From positions 1-25,848 of IMG/VR virus record IMGVR_UViG_3300045996_001539: DNA of 25,848 nucleotides; one strand, written 5' to 3'. Position numbers and translations under genes: made by a program. This document shows, piece by piece, positions 8,594 through 15,193 of this stretch. This stretch comes from a virus. The notes under the pieces were generated by a model. The model worked only from the letters and a program-made list of their open reading frames with translations, searched no databases and was not told where the DNA came from. Numbering within the stretch: the first letter of the stretch is position 1; the number at the start of each line of letters is the position of its first letter.

Positions 8594-9645
8594 GCGAATA
8601 TGTCGGTCGTCATTCCGGACGGTTCGGTCAGTCGAATATCGACGTAGGTCGCGATGAACTCCGCCGCGACTTGCGGGACGATCGCGTTGCCGTAGGCGCG
8701 CAGGCGTCCCACTCGGGCGGGAGCCCCATGAGCCAGCGGGAATGTGCCGGGTTCAACTGGCCGGAGCTTGCCGTCTCGGCAGGGGATCCAATCGGCCCCT
8801 TCATCGATCCATGGGCGTCTGGAAAGCCCCACTTGTTGGCCCGTGGTGTGCTCCAGAATGTCAACATGGATATTTGATCTGGAAGAAAATATTTCCCTGG
8901 ATTTCTCCGACAGTTCCCGCTCGGCGAAAGTCCTCCCTTCCAATCGTGTGCACGGGGTGTCGTCCAACCGGCGAGTGTCTGCAGTTTTCGACCCGTCTTG
9001 CCGTTCGGCTCCGGTCCGCTCGTTCCGTCCGTTGAATTTGGCGTCGGCCAGCCTGTCATTCGCGCCGCATCGTTGATTGTGAAAGATCGAGATGGGTTGA
9101 TCCGGTCCGGGTGTTGGCCAAAGCGATCTCCCGCATTTGCATCTGGTGTCGGCCACGAACCATAATCTGTGCCGTCCGTGCGGCGCGCCGACGCCCGCAG
9201 CAGGGAGAACGACTGGCCCGCAGGCGTAACTTGCTCCTTCCAGGTCAGCTTGAACAAGGTCGAGCCAGCCGTAGCCAGCCGGACTCGCAACCTGCTCGCC
9301 AAAGACGATTGCAGGGCGGCACTCTCGGATGAGATGGTGCCAAGCGGGCCATAGGTGCCGCTCGTCATCAAACCCGCCTCTGCGGCCTGCCGCGGAGAAA
9401 GGTTGGCAGGGACAGCTCCCGGTCCAGACAGGCCGGTTGTCGGGCCATTCTGCGAGCCGGAGGGCGTAACTCCATCCGCCGAGGCCGGCGAAGAAGTGGC
9501 ATTGGGTATATCCGGCCAGATCGGACGGTAGAACGTCACGAATGTCCCTTTCGTCGACATCGCCGGGCGCGATATGGCCGGCAACGATCAGGTTGCGCAG
9601 CCATTCAGCGCAGAATGGCTCGATCTCGTTATAATAGGCCGTCAT
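8590..9645 (-). CDS. DNA (cytosine-5) methyltransferase
   Basis: 351 residues with the ordered C5-methylase motifs: motif I F52-AGLGGW (SAM binding), motif IV P79-C80-Q81 (catalytic Cys80), motif VI G116-E117-Q118-V119, motif VIII GAPHGRHRLWFVA (R158, R160) and motif X Y318-G319-N320-A321. Residues ~168-290 form the variable target-recognition region; it is hydrophilic and contains ADTR/ADAK-type repeats. The protein would methylate cytosine in a short site that cannot be predicted, probably protecting phage DNA from host restriction or altering its expression. No cognate endonuclease is adjacent, so it looks like an orphan methylase. ATG 9645 overlaps the preceding gene's stop (ATGA), and its own stop overlaps the exonuclease ATG. 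Most of the gene is also open in the +1 frame (8628-9584). Confidence 0.93.
   Translation of the reverse strand: MTAYYNEIEPFCAEWLRNLIVAGHIAPGDVDERDIRDVLPSDLAGYTQCHFFAGLGGWSYALRLAEWPDNRPVWTGSCPCQPFSAAGRRGGFDDERHLWPAWHHLIRECRPAIVFGEQVASPAGYGWLDLVQADLEGASYACGPVVLPAAGVGAPHGRHRLWFVADTRCKCGRSLWPTPGPDQPISIFHNQRCGANDRLADAKFNGRNERTGAERQDGSKTADTRRLDDTPCTRLEGRTFAERELSEKSREIFSSRSNIHVDILEHTTGQQVGLSRRPWIDEGADWIPCRDGKLRPVEPGTFPLAHGAPARVGRLRAYGNAIVPQVAAEFIATYVDIRLTEPSGMTTDIFA
8628..9584 (-). CDS. Overlapping second frame in the methyltransferase, WPTP-repeat protein (coding status uncertain)
   Basis: A 318-codon open frame, +1 relative to the methyltransferase and covering nearly all of it. It begins at TTG 9584; ATG 9560 or the internal ATG at MTSGTYGP could also start it. 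It carries four diverged repeats with a Trp-x-Thr-Pro core (SWPTPDANAGD, GWPTPNSTDG, GWTTPRAHDWKGG, FWSTPRANKWG) and ends with LNPAHSRWLMGLPPEW, which resembles the LNPxxxxWLMGFP segment of other C5 methylases. From memory, proteins with this MTSGTYG...WPTP...NPAHSRWLMG layout recur in proteobacterial phages at methylase loci. Each WPTP core is the same DNA as an LADA/VADT-type motif in the methylase frame. No good ribosome binding site is seen. It could be a second protein, a frameshift product, or a conserved shadow. Confidence 0.4.
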   Translation of the reverse strand: MPAISRPAMSTKGTFVTFYRPIWPDIPNATSSPASADGVTPSGSQNGPTTGLSGPGAVPANLSPRQAAEAGLMTSGTYGPLGTISSESAALQSSLASRLRVRLATAGSTLFKLTWKEQVTPAGQSFSLLRASARRTDGTDYGSWPTPDANAGDRFGQHPDRINPSRSFTINDAARMTGWPTPNSTDGTSGPEPNGKTGRKLQTLAGWTTPRAHDWKGGLSPSGNCRRNPGKYFLPDQISMLTFWSTPRANKWGFPDAHGSMKGPIGSPAETASSGQLNPAHSRWLMGLPPEWDACAPTATRSSRKSRRSSSRPTSIFD

Positions 9646-9971
9646 GCCGCCCCCAAGTCCCGCAGGATCAGGTTGCGGACGTAGCCGCTTATGCTCATTC
9701 CGCGCTGGTGTGCCCGGCCGCTCACTCGTTGCCTGGTTCCCTCATCCACGAACACGTAAAGGAAGTTGGTTGTCCTGACGCCTTTTTGCTTGCGCGCCGG
9801 CCAGCCTTCCGGGTCCTTCGCCCTCTCGATTTCGATCTGATAACGGACCTGTGCATCCGTACGGCCGAGCGTATGAGCCATCGATTTGTAGCTGACGCCG
9901 CGGAGAAAGTCCGTATGAAGCCGGGCGATCTCCGCGGCCGTCCAGAGAGGTTGAGCTCTCTTACCGCGCAT
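9642..9971 (-). CDS. Small DNA-binding protein: N-terminal HTH/Myb-like, C-terminal ribbon-helix-helix-like
   Basis: 109 residues from ATG 9971 (GTG 9974 is one codon upstream; the preceding stop overlaps both). Residues ~8-47 (PLWTAAEIARLHTDFLRG ... SMAHTLGRTDAQVRYQI) resemble a SANT/Myb-type helix-turn-helix in which the last helix is the recognition helix. Residues ~65-108 (NFLYVFVDEGTRQRV ... MSISGYVRNLILRD) follow the strand-helix-helix pattern of ribbon-helix-helix repressors. Likely a transcription regulator or DNA-binding accessory. It lies directly before the methyltransferase and is coupled to it by ATGA, so it may control that unit. No specific family name is recognised. Confidence 0.7.
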   Translation of the reverse strand: MRGKRAQPLWTAAEIARLHTDFLRGVSYKSMAHTLGRTDAQVRYQIEIERAKDPEGWPARKQKGVRTTNFLYVFVDEGTRQRVSGRAHQRGMSISGYVRNLILRDLGAA

Positions 9972-10504
9972 CACGCCGCCTGCGTCTGTGCGGTGTAGAT
10001 ATCAAATGCCGCCATGAACTGCTGCTTGGCGTAGCCGGGCGGCCAGCAAGGCAGGATGTTGATATCGAGCGGCGGCAGTGGCAGGTTCCAGGCTGCCGGC
10101 GCCGGCCCCATCAGCTTGTCCTTCTCGTCGGCAAGGATGCGCGTATCGAGATCGTGGACTTCAGCCGGCCAGGGGTAAGTCAGTCCGAAGCGTCGGGCGA
10201 CGGCACGGTCGATCATTTCCTCGATCGCGTAGTAGCCCGGCAGATGCGGCTTGATCGGTCGCGGCACGTCAGCAAGGTAGGCTTCGCTGGCGTCGTGCAG
10301 CAGAGCTGTCAGGCGGTTCTCTGGGGAGGCGTGGCGAGCCACAAAGACCGAATGCTCGGCCACGCTGTAGAAGCGCTTCGTGTGCCCGCCGTACCGGCAC
10401 TTGTGAGCGAGGGCATGGGCAATGTCCTCAATCTCGATGTCGTCGGCCTGCGGGGCAAGCGGGGTGAACCGCTTGCCGAGGTAAGTTTGGATCCAAGCGG
10501 TCAT
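9971..10504 (-). CDS. HD-domain phosphohydrolase (YfbR/5'-deoxynucleotidase-like)
   Basis: 177 residues from ATG 10504, chosen because it forms an ATGA overlap with the 25-aa ORF upstream and gives the usual N-terminus ([13 protein letters not shown]). HD-superfamily features are YSVAEHS (H51), the metal-binding pair H70-D71 in LLHDASEAYLADVPRP, and a distal HDLDTRILADE segment. Family members dephosphorylate deoxynucleoside monophosphates or triphosphates, so this enzyme probably adjusts the dNTP pool during replication. Related phage HD enzymes include dATP-specific hydrolases of viruses with modified adenine; nothing here proves that specificity, and no PurZ-type gene is in the window. It sits between the GapR-like gene and the DNA-binding/methylase pair in the overlapping operon. 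Confidence 0.85.
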   Translation of the reverse strand: MTAWIQTYLGKRFTPLAPQADDIEIEDIAHALAHKCRYGGHTKRFYSVAEHSVFVARHASPENRLTALLHDASEAYLADVPRPIKPHLPGYYAIEEMIDRAVARRFGLTYPWPAEVHDLDTRILADEKDKLMGPAPAAWNLPLPPLDINILPCWPPGYAKQQFMAAFDIYTAQTQAA

Positions 10505-10578
10505 CTGAACAGCACCCATAGGATAAGAGCCCAGGCACATAGACCGCCGACTGCTGCGAATGCTTCAGGCCAGCTCAT
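10501..10578 (-). CDS. 25-aa single-span membrane peptide
   Basis: ATG 10578 overlaps the stop of the GapR-like gene (ATGA), and its TGA overlaps the ATG of the HD hydrolase (ATGA), so it fills exactly the gap between the two. After a short MSWPEAFA start the peptide is one hydrophobic helix ([15 protein letters not shown]) ending in Arg, which suggests N-out/C-in insertion. Both perfect couplings and the hydrophobic composition support it as a real gene, although it is very small. Function unknown; a membrane-targeted early phage peptide is possible. Confidence 0.6.
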   Translation of the reverse strand: MSWPEAFAAVGGLCAWALILWVLFR

Positions 10579-10832
10579 CCGAAGATCCCCAATGCGTGAG
10601 CGTAAAGGTCGAAGGTCGCCTCTTCCTCGGCGCGCTTGTTGGCGTCTTTTTTCCGCTCACGGACGATCCGGCGCATGACTTTCACGTCGAAGCCGGAACC
10701 CTTGGCTTCGGCGTAAACGCTTCGGATGTCGTCGGTGTATTCCTTCCGCTCTTCCTCGAGCCGCTCTACGCGCTCGATGAACGATCGGAGCTGATCGCCG
10801 GCGATGCCGGAGTTGTGACCGATTTCAGTCAT
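10575..10832 (-). CDS. gapR: GapR-like (DUF2312) DNA-binding protein
   Basis: 85 residues from ATG 10832, which has GAGGAG 8 nt upstream and overlaps the stop of the 32-aa ORF (ATGA). The sequence matches the DUF2312/GapR family end to end: [18 protein letters not shown], then [15 protein letters not shown], the [18 protein letters not shown] helix and a final DLYAHALG. Host GapR in Alphaproteobacteria is a nucleoid protein that encircles overtwisted DNA and helps topoisomerases remove positive supercoils ahead of replication forks and RNA polymerase. A phage copy in a replication operon probably serves phage DNA replication or transcription, or competes with the host protein. The full family length is present, with no sign of decay. 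Confidence 0.92.
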   Translation of the reverse strand: MTEIGHNSGIAGDQLRSFIERVERLEEERKEYTDDIRSVYAEAKGSGFDVKVMRRIVRERKKDANKRAEEEATFDLYAHALGIFG

Positions 10833-10927
10833 GGAAGATTCTCCTCGTCGTAATACATCGAAACGCCAATCCCGACGAAGATGAGGATCACACCGATAAC
10901 CAACGCGATGTCTATTGCCCACAGCAT
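10829..10927 (-). CDS. 32-aa single-span membrane peptide
   Basis: ATG 10927 has an excellent Shine-Dalgarno (AAGGAG, 7 nt spacing) and the TGA overlaps the ATG of the GapR-like gene. The peptide starts MLWAID, continues as one long hydrophobic segment ([18 protein letters not shown]) and ends in an acidic tail (YYDEENLP). The start signal and stop coupling make it a convincing gene. Function is unknown; it may anchor or modify something at the membrane early in infection. Confidence 0.7.
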   Translation of the reverse strand: MLWAIDIALVIGVILIFVGIGVSMYYDEENLP

Positions 10928-10959
10928 GTCAGGTCTCCTTGGTCGTGATTTCAGACAGA

Positions 10960-11589
10960 TCAGCCGAACAGACCGCTTGCCCCGGCCCCGTTGCGGGTTT
11001 CAGGAGGCGCTTCGCCGGCGTCCTCGATCTTCTCGTGCCACTTCTCGGGGTTGATCGGGCCGCCCCCGCCAAGCCGCTCGCCGTCAGATTTCTTCTGGAA
11101 CATCTTGATCCCGAAGCTCACGCCGTCGCCGGATTGGCTGTTGTTCCAGGCGAAGGCGTTCAGCACGGCGAAGCCGTAGCAGCCGGAATAGACCTCTTCC
11201 TCAGTCGCCGGGATATTCGGCGAACGGTAGAGGACGATCGGCGGATAATCGACGGTGGCCGATGGCCGGATGAAAAACACATCCGGTCCCATACCAGGCT
11301 GGAATTCGCCGGTCTCTTTGTTCCTGCCCTCTTTGCCGGCACCGTCGAGGAACGGCGACTTAATCAGTCCGTCCTTAGCGCGCTGCAAACCTTTCTCGCC
11401 CCAGGTCTCGACAATGCAAAACCGTACGGCAGCATCAAGCAGCCTTCTATCGACGTTCTTCTCAAAAATCAGTGTGCAGCCGTACTTCTCTGCCCCGCCT
11501 GACACCGAACGCGGCTTGAAGAGACTCTGGGCGAACGAGAGCCGGCAGGGTGGGCTCTTGAAGTCCTCTGAACGTGCGTATTTGGGCAT
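10960..11589 (-). CDS. DUF2815 single-stranded DNA-binding protein
   Basis: 209 residues from ATG 11589, preceded by AAGGAG with 6 nt spacing, 11 nt after the nuclease stop. Family pattern of DUF2815 (Enc34-type phage SSB): an early CRLSFAQSLFKPRSVSGG strand, EKYGCTLIFEK, a central insert with KSPFLDG, DVFFIRPS, then the hallmark VYSGCYGFAVLNAFAWNN and a final GVSFGIKMFQKKSDGERLGGG. The fold is an OB-like barrel that coats ssDNA at replication and recombination intermediates. It lies directly after the DUF2800 nuclease, a pairing I recall from many phages. The C-terminus is Gly/Ala-rich and ends GLFG instead of in a strongly acidic tail. Confidence 0.88.
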   Translation of the reverse strand: MPKYARSEDFKSPPCRLSFAQSLFKPRSVSGGAEKYGCTLIFEKNVDRRLLDAAVRFCIVETWGEKGLQRAKDGLIKSPFLDGAGKEGRNKETGEFQPGMGPDVFFIRPSATVDYPPIVLYRSPNIPATEEEVYSGCYGFAVLNAFAWNNSQSGDGVSFGIKMFQKKSDGERLGGGGPINPEKWHEKIEDAGEAPPETRNGAGASGLFG

Positions 11590-11600
11590 TTCTTTCTCCT

Positions 11601-12857
11601 TCAGTTAACGGTTTCAAAGTACCGCTCGGCCGTGCTCTTCGTCGGCTCGCGCGTGGTTTTGTCAGCAGCGACAAGGTTGGTGCCGCGGACAGGGCGTTCG
11701 ACCAGATCAGCGATCAGGTCTTTGCGTTTGGAGCCGAGGAGCTTCTCGGCTTGGGCTGGTGATACGAGCTTGCGTGTGTAGAGCTGATCGACCGATAGAT
11801 CGTGGTGCCCGGTAAGCATTTGGCTCACTACAGTAGCTTCATCGACCTTCCATGCCCGATGGCCGATCTTGTCGACCAGGACGTAGCCCGGGATGATGAC
11901 GCCGCTCTCGGCTTGCTGGTGGGCGAAGGCGCGGACAGCATTGATCCACTCCCCGATCACATCAGCAGCATTGAGCGCCTGGGCGAGCTCCTCTGGGCTC
12001 ATTGCGTCCGGCGAGTTGGAGATGCGTGGCTGATCGCTGTCGTCAAACCAGACGCCGGCGGCATCTAGCGCCTGTTGGCGCAAGGCAGGACAGAAGCCGG
12101 CAGCGGGGCAGAACTTGCAGTGATCGCCGGCACGGAGCCAATCACGCGCCCAAATTGGATCGATGGGCATGTCGTTATAGGGCGACGCTAACAACATCGC
12201 GTGACGTGATTGCTGCATTGCCTTAACAAGATCGGCCGTCCACTCGACGAGATCGACGACATGGAACGTTTCGGAACGGATCCGGCCATCCTTGTGCGGG
12301 GCGCGCGGCTGGATGATTGTCACCATTACCTGCTCCACGTCGAGGCCAGGGTGGGCGAGCATGGCGCCAAGAGCGTAGGTTCGCAGCTGGTCGTTACCGA
12401 CCGCCTCGACAACAACACCCCGGCCTGCTTTCAAGTCGATAACTTCGATCCGCTTCTTCTCTGGATCATAGATAACAGCGTCACATGTCCCACCAGCGTC
12501 GAACGGCGGATTGAGATCGGCGAGGGAGAAGTGCTCCTCGATCCAAAGTTTGATCCCGACATAGTTGGTGCGGTTACGTACGTAGTCGACGAATACCCGG
12601 GTCGTCTCGACCATTTCCTCATCGAATTCAAAAGACCGTTTTCCTACTTCGACAGTCTCCCCCAGAAAATCGCTGGGATCACGTCCGCGTAGGCATTGCT
12701 CAGCCACCTGGTGGCACGCTGTGCCCCAAGCCGCGGCCTCGCTGGTGCGGACTGCCTTGACCCGGCTCGCCAGCGTCAGCGAGCCGGGGCAGGCTATGTT
12801 CCGCGCCGTCGCCGACGCGGACCAGGTTGCGTGACTACGGGCGCCGTGGTCGCTCAC
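11601..12857 (-). CDS. DUF2800 PD-(D/E)XK nuclease with probable Fe-S cluster
   Basis: 418 residues. GTG 12857 overlaps the upstream stop (GTGA) and has AGGAAGG about 8 nt before it. Nuclease core of the RecB/Cas4 type: H49 in GTACHQVAEQ, D126 in GGTCDAVIYD, D141-L-K143 in IEVIDLKAGRG, and Q157...Y161. Four cysteines, C23 (ACPGS) and C247/C250/C256 (CKFCPAAGFC), are placed as in Cas4/AddB-like enzymes that hold a 4Fe-4S cluster. It probably resects DNA ends for recombination-dependent replication together with the adjacent SSB. All active-site positions are intact. The C-terminal ~100 residues (SPAQAEKLLGSKRKDLIADLV) are typical of DUF2800. Confidence 0.88.
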   Translation of the reverse strand: MSDHGARSHATWSASATARNIACPGSLTLASRVKAVRTSEAAAWGTACHQVAEQCLRGRDPSDFLGETVEVGKRSFEFDEEMVETTRVFVDYVRNRTNYVGIKLWIEEHFSLADLNPPFDAGGTCDAVIYDPEKKRIEVIDLKAGRGVVVEAVGNDQLRTYALGAMLAHPGLDVEQVMVTIIQPRAPHKDGRIRSETFHVVDLVEWTADLVKAMQQSRHAMLLASPYNDMPIDPIWARDWLRAGDHCKFCPAAGFCPALRQQALDAAGVWFDDSDQPRISNSPDAMSPEELAQALNAADVIGEWINAVRAFAHQQAESGVIIPGYVLVDKIGHRAWKVDEATVVSQMLTGHHDLSVDQLYTRKLVSPAQAEKLLGSKRKDLIADLVERPVRGTNLVAADKTTREPTKSTAERYFETVN

Positions 12858-13459
12858 GACACGGCCTTCCTCTCGAATGGGTTCTTCTCGATCATCTCTT
12901 TCACGCCCCAGAGGGCGTTCGTGAGCGACTGTTGATCGTTCGGAATCTCGCTGATCTTCTCGACTTTGACCGAGTCGAACACTTGCGCGAAGAGCTTCTG
13001 ACCGTCCTCCTGTGCCGCCGCCATGCCGTAGCGATTCACGTACTGCCCGAAGGCGTTGCGGATGTCGTCGTGCGTCAGCTCGGGCGGGCGGGTTGCCTCA
13101 CTCTCGGCCTGTTCGTCGGCATCGTCCTGCGGGTCATCCTCCGGCCCGACGCGGGCCTCTGGAGCGGTGCTGATCTGCGGCTCTGACTTCGCCTGCTCGG
13201 CGGCACGGGCCGCCTCCATCTCGGCCTTGGTGCGGCGCCCACGGCGTTTTGGCTGCTCGACAATGGCAGCGTTCTGATTCTCACCGGAAGGAGAAGGGGT
13301 TGTTGCAGTTACTTGTTCGCTTTCTGTCGGTTCCTGTTCGGGCTCCTCTTTAGGTACGGCACTGATAGCGAAGCTCATCACTTCTCGACCAAGCAGACGA
13401 TCCATTTCAGCACGAACGGCTTTGGCGTCTTCGCCGACTATCTCGATTCTCACCGTCAT
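12854..13459 (-). CDS. Hypothetical phage protein with two small domains joined by a charged linker
   Basis: 201 residues from ATG 13459, which overlaps the helicase stop (ATGA); a longer reading from 13540 would run deep into the helicase gene and is not favoured. Residues 1-40 form a compact beta-alpha unit (MTVRIEIVGEDAKAVRAEMD). Residues ~45-125 are low-complexity, Glu/Ala/Pro-rich and include a basic patch (QPKRRGRRTKAEMEAA) that could touch DNA. Residues ~127-201 form a second unit (LTHDDIRNAFGQYVNRYG, then ALWGVKEMIEKNPF). Its position between an SNF2-type helicase and the DUF2800 nuclease suggests a replication or recombination accessory. No family is recognised. Confidence 0.7.
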   Translation of the reverse strand: MTVRIEIVGEDAKAVRAEMDRLLGREVMSFAISAVPKEEPEQEPTESEQVTATTPSPSGENQNAAIVEQPKRRGRRTKAEMEAARAAEQAKSEPQISTAPEARVGPEDDPQDDADEQAESEATRPPELTHDDIRNAFGQYVNRYGMAAAQEDGQKLFAQVFDSVKVEKISEIPNDQQSLTNALWGVKEMIEKNPFERKAVS

Positions 13460-14754
13460 CGTATGACCTCTCTGATTGCGCTCCACTTCCGGAGCAGGAT
13501 TCGCTCCACGGCCTCGTCGATCGAGCCGTCGAGCACGCACACACGCACAATTGCTTGGCGCGATTGGTTAACGTTGGTGATCCGCAGCGCGGCTTGCTGC
13601 ATGTCTTTCGGCACGAAGCTCGTCTCTACGAACCAGAGCATCGCCGTGGCGCTGAGATCGATCGCTTCGCCGGCGGCCTGAATCTGCCCCACGAAGACGC
13701 GGGTCTTCGGGTCGTCGCGGAAGCGATCCTGGGCGGTCTGTCTGTCTTTGGCCGACGTAGAGCCGTCAATCCCGACAACGCCAAAACGCGAAAGCCCTTC
13801 CCGCAGGATGCGGCCAGTGTCCGTGTGCCAGTGCATCAGGGCGATCTTGTCGAGCCCGCACTCGAACTCGTCCTTCAGCGCTTCGACGACGGCCAGGGCT
13901 TTGATCCGGCCGGTGACGCGACGGAGCTTACCGAGATGCAGTTCCAGGTCTTTTGTCGAGCCGTCCTTCGCCGCGGCGAGGACCGTCCTGGTATCAACGC
14001 CACGTTCGACCTCGGCGCGTACGGTTTCTGAGACGAGCAGTGGGTAGGTCTCATAGATCGGCGGCCGGATCCCGACATCCTCCTGTGTGCGCCGCAGCCA
14101 GAAACCGTCTAAGCGCTGCCGGAGCTCGGGGAGGTTCTTGCCGCCTATGACGACAGGGATCGACCGAAAATTAGAGATCTTCTTCATCCGCACGACGCAG
14201 TAGCGGTGCATGAAGTCGTCGTAGTCCATACCCTCTAGCCGCTCAGGAGCAAGGGCGTTCAGCATCGGCCATAGATCGTTGGGGGCGTTTGGCATTGGGG
14301 TGCCTGTGAGGCACCACACTACGTCGGCTTTTTTCGCAAGCGCGCTTACAGGACCGTACACAGCTTGTGTCCGCTTAGCGTCGGGGTTTTTCGCGTAGTG
14401 GCTCTCGTCGAGGATCAGGATATCCCATGACTGCTGGAGCAATCGGTTCCGGAGGGTCGGTTCGCTGACGGAACCCCATCCGACAATAACTGTGTTCGTC
14501 CTGGGGTCGAGTATATCGCTCGGCGTGAGCACTTGAACCTGGCGAGGGAAGGCCGACCAATCGGCAAAGCCGCGTTTCCAGACCGCTCGGCCCGAGGCCG
14601 TGGTGACGACGAGGATACGATCGGCCCAGCAATAATCAGCGGCGATGATCGCGGCGCCCGTCTTCCCGACCCGGGGAGCATCCGCCAAGAGCGCGGCCTG
14701 CCGAGAGGCTAAGAATTCGGCTCCGGATAGCTGGGTCGGCAGAGGAACAGGCAA
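13456..14754 (-). CDS. SNF2-type (superfamily 2) DNA helicase/translocase
   Basis: 432 residues. Start TTG 14754 is the only start before an in-frame TGA and gives the expected N-terminus (PLPTQLSGAEFLASRQAALLADA); the ribosome binding site is weak. Motif I is A26-PRVG-K31-T32, motif II D116-E117-S118-H119, motif III L149-TGTPMPN, and the C-terminal RecA lobe carries VGIDGSTSAKDRQTAQDRF and GEAIDLSATAM. The motif VI region reads Q387-AALR391-ITN394-VNQ397: the second Arg expected in QAxxRxxRxGQ is Asn. Such phage proteins are ATP-driven dsDNA translocases used in replication or recombination. It lies upstream of, and coupled to, the 201-aa protein, 52 nt after DUF6378. Confidence 0.88.
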   Translation of the reverse strand: MPVPLPTQLSGAEFLASRQAALLADAPRVGKTGAAIIAADYCWADRILVVTTASGRAVWKRGFADWSAFPRQVQVLTPSDILDPRTNTVIVGWGSVSEPTLRNRLLQQSWDILILDESHYAKNPDAKRTQAVYGPVSALAKKADVVWCLTGTPMPNAPNDLWPMLNALAPERLEGMDYDDFMHRYCVVRMKKISNFRSIPVVIGGKNLPELRQRLDGFWLRRTQEDVGIRPPIYETYPLLVSETVRAEVERGVDTRTVLAAAKDGSTKDLELHLGKLRRVTGRIKALAVVEALKDEFECGLDKIALMHWHTDTGRILREGLSRFGVVGIDGSTSAKDRQTAQDRFRDDPKTRVFVGQIQAAGEAIDLSATAMLWFVETSFVPKDMQQAALRITNVNQSRQAIVRVCVLDGSIDEAVERILLRKWSAIREVIR

Positions 14755-14806
14755 GCGGGTCTCGATTATTCAGGAAAGCAGGTAATCAGGTGTATGTCGC
14801 AATAAC

Positions 14807-15193
14807 CTACATTTCCGACAGCCTGTCAAGCGCGTTGTCCGACCAATCGAAGTTATTTTTTCCTCCGTTCCGCCAGAGCGAATACGGTGAACGCTCGATG
14901 ACGGGTTCCTCGGTAGGTCGATCGAATATGTCGGCGCCGCAGGCCGCATAGCCGGCGATGTCGGTCCAGCTGTCCAGATGGTTAGGGGTGTTCTGGAGTC
15001 GAGCAATCTTTATCAACACCATCATCTGCGCCACGTCGGCTGCAGTGAGGCGCGCTGACTGGTGCTTCCGGTTGCGGAGATGCACTTCCCAGAGGTCGGC
15101 GATCCGCCCGAAATTATCTTCCGGGCTCCCGTAATCCAGACCACGATCGGCGACGGCGGCCTTGGCGGCGTCGAGGAGCTCAGCCTTGTTCAC
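14807..15193 (-). CDS. DUF6378 family protein
   Basis: 128 residues from GTG 15193 with AAGGAGG 6 nt upstream. The start lies inside the 3' end of the 58-aa ORF, so the two are coupled. Family features: ELLDAAKAAVADRGLDYGSPEDNFGRIADLW, broken by LTAADVAQMMVLIKIARL and the signature HLDSWTDIAGYAACGADI. The all-helical pattern recalls small MazG/dUTPase-like nucleotide hydrolases, but no metal-binding EExxE set is clear, so the activity is not assigned. The last ~35 residues (SLWRNGGKNNFDWSDNA) are an extension beyond the conserved core. Common in phage replication operons. Confidence 0.78.
   Translation of the reverse strand: MNKAELLDAAKAAVADRGLDYGSPEDNFGRIADLWEVHLRNRKHQSARLTAADVAQMMVLIKIARLQNTPNHLDSWTDIAGYAACGADIFDRPTEEPVIERSPYSLWRNGGKNNFDWSDNALDRLSEM

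Noticed and set aside
13459-13540. N-terminal extension of the 201-aa protein (start at 13540)
   Set aside because: It would overlap the helicase by 80 bp; the ATGA start at 13459 fits the operon pattern.
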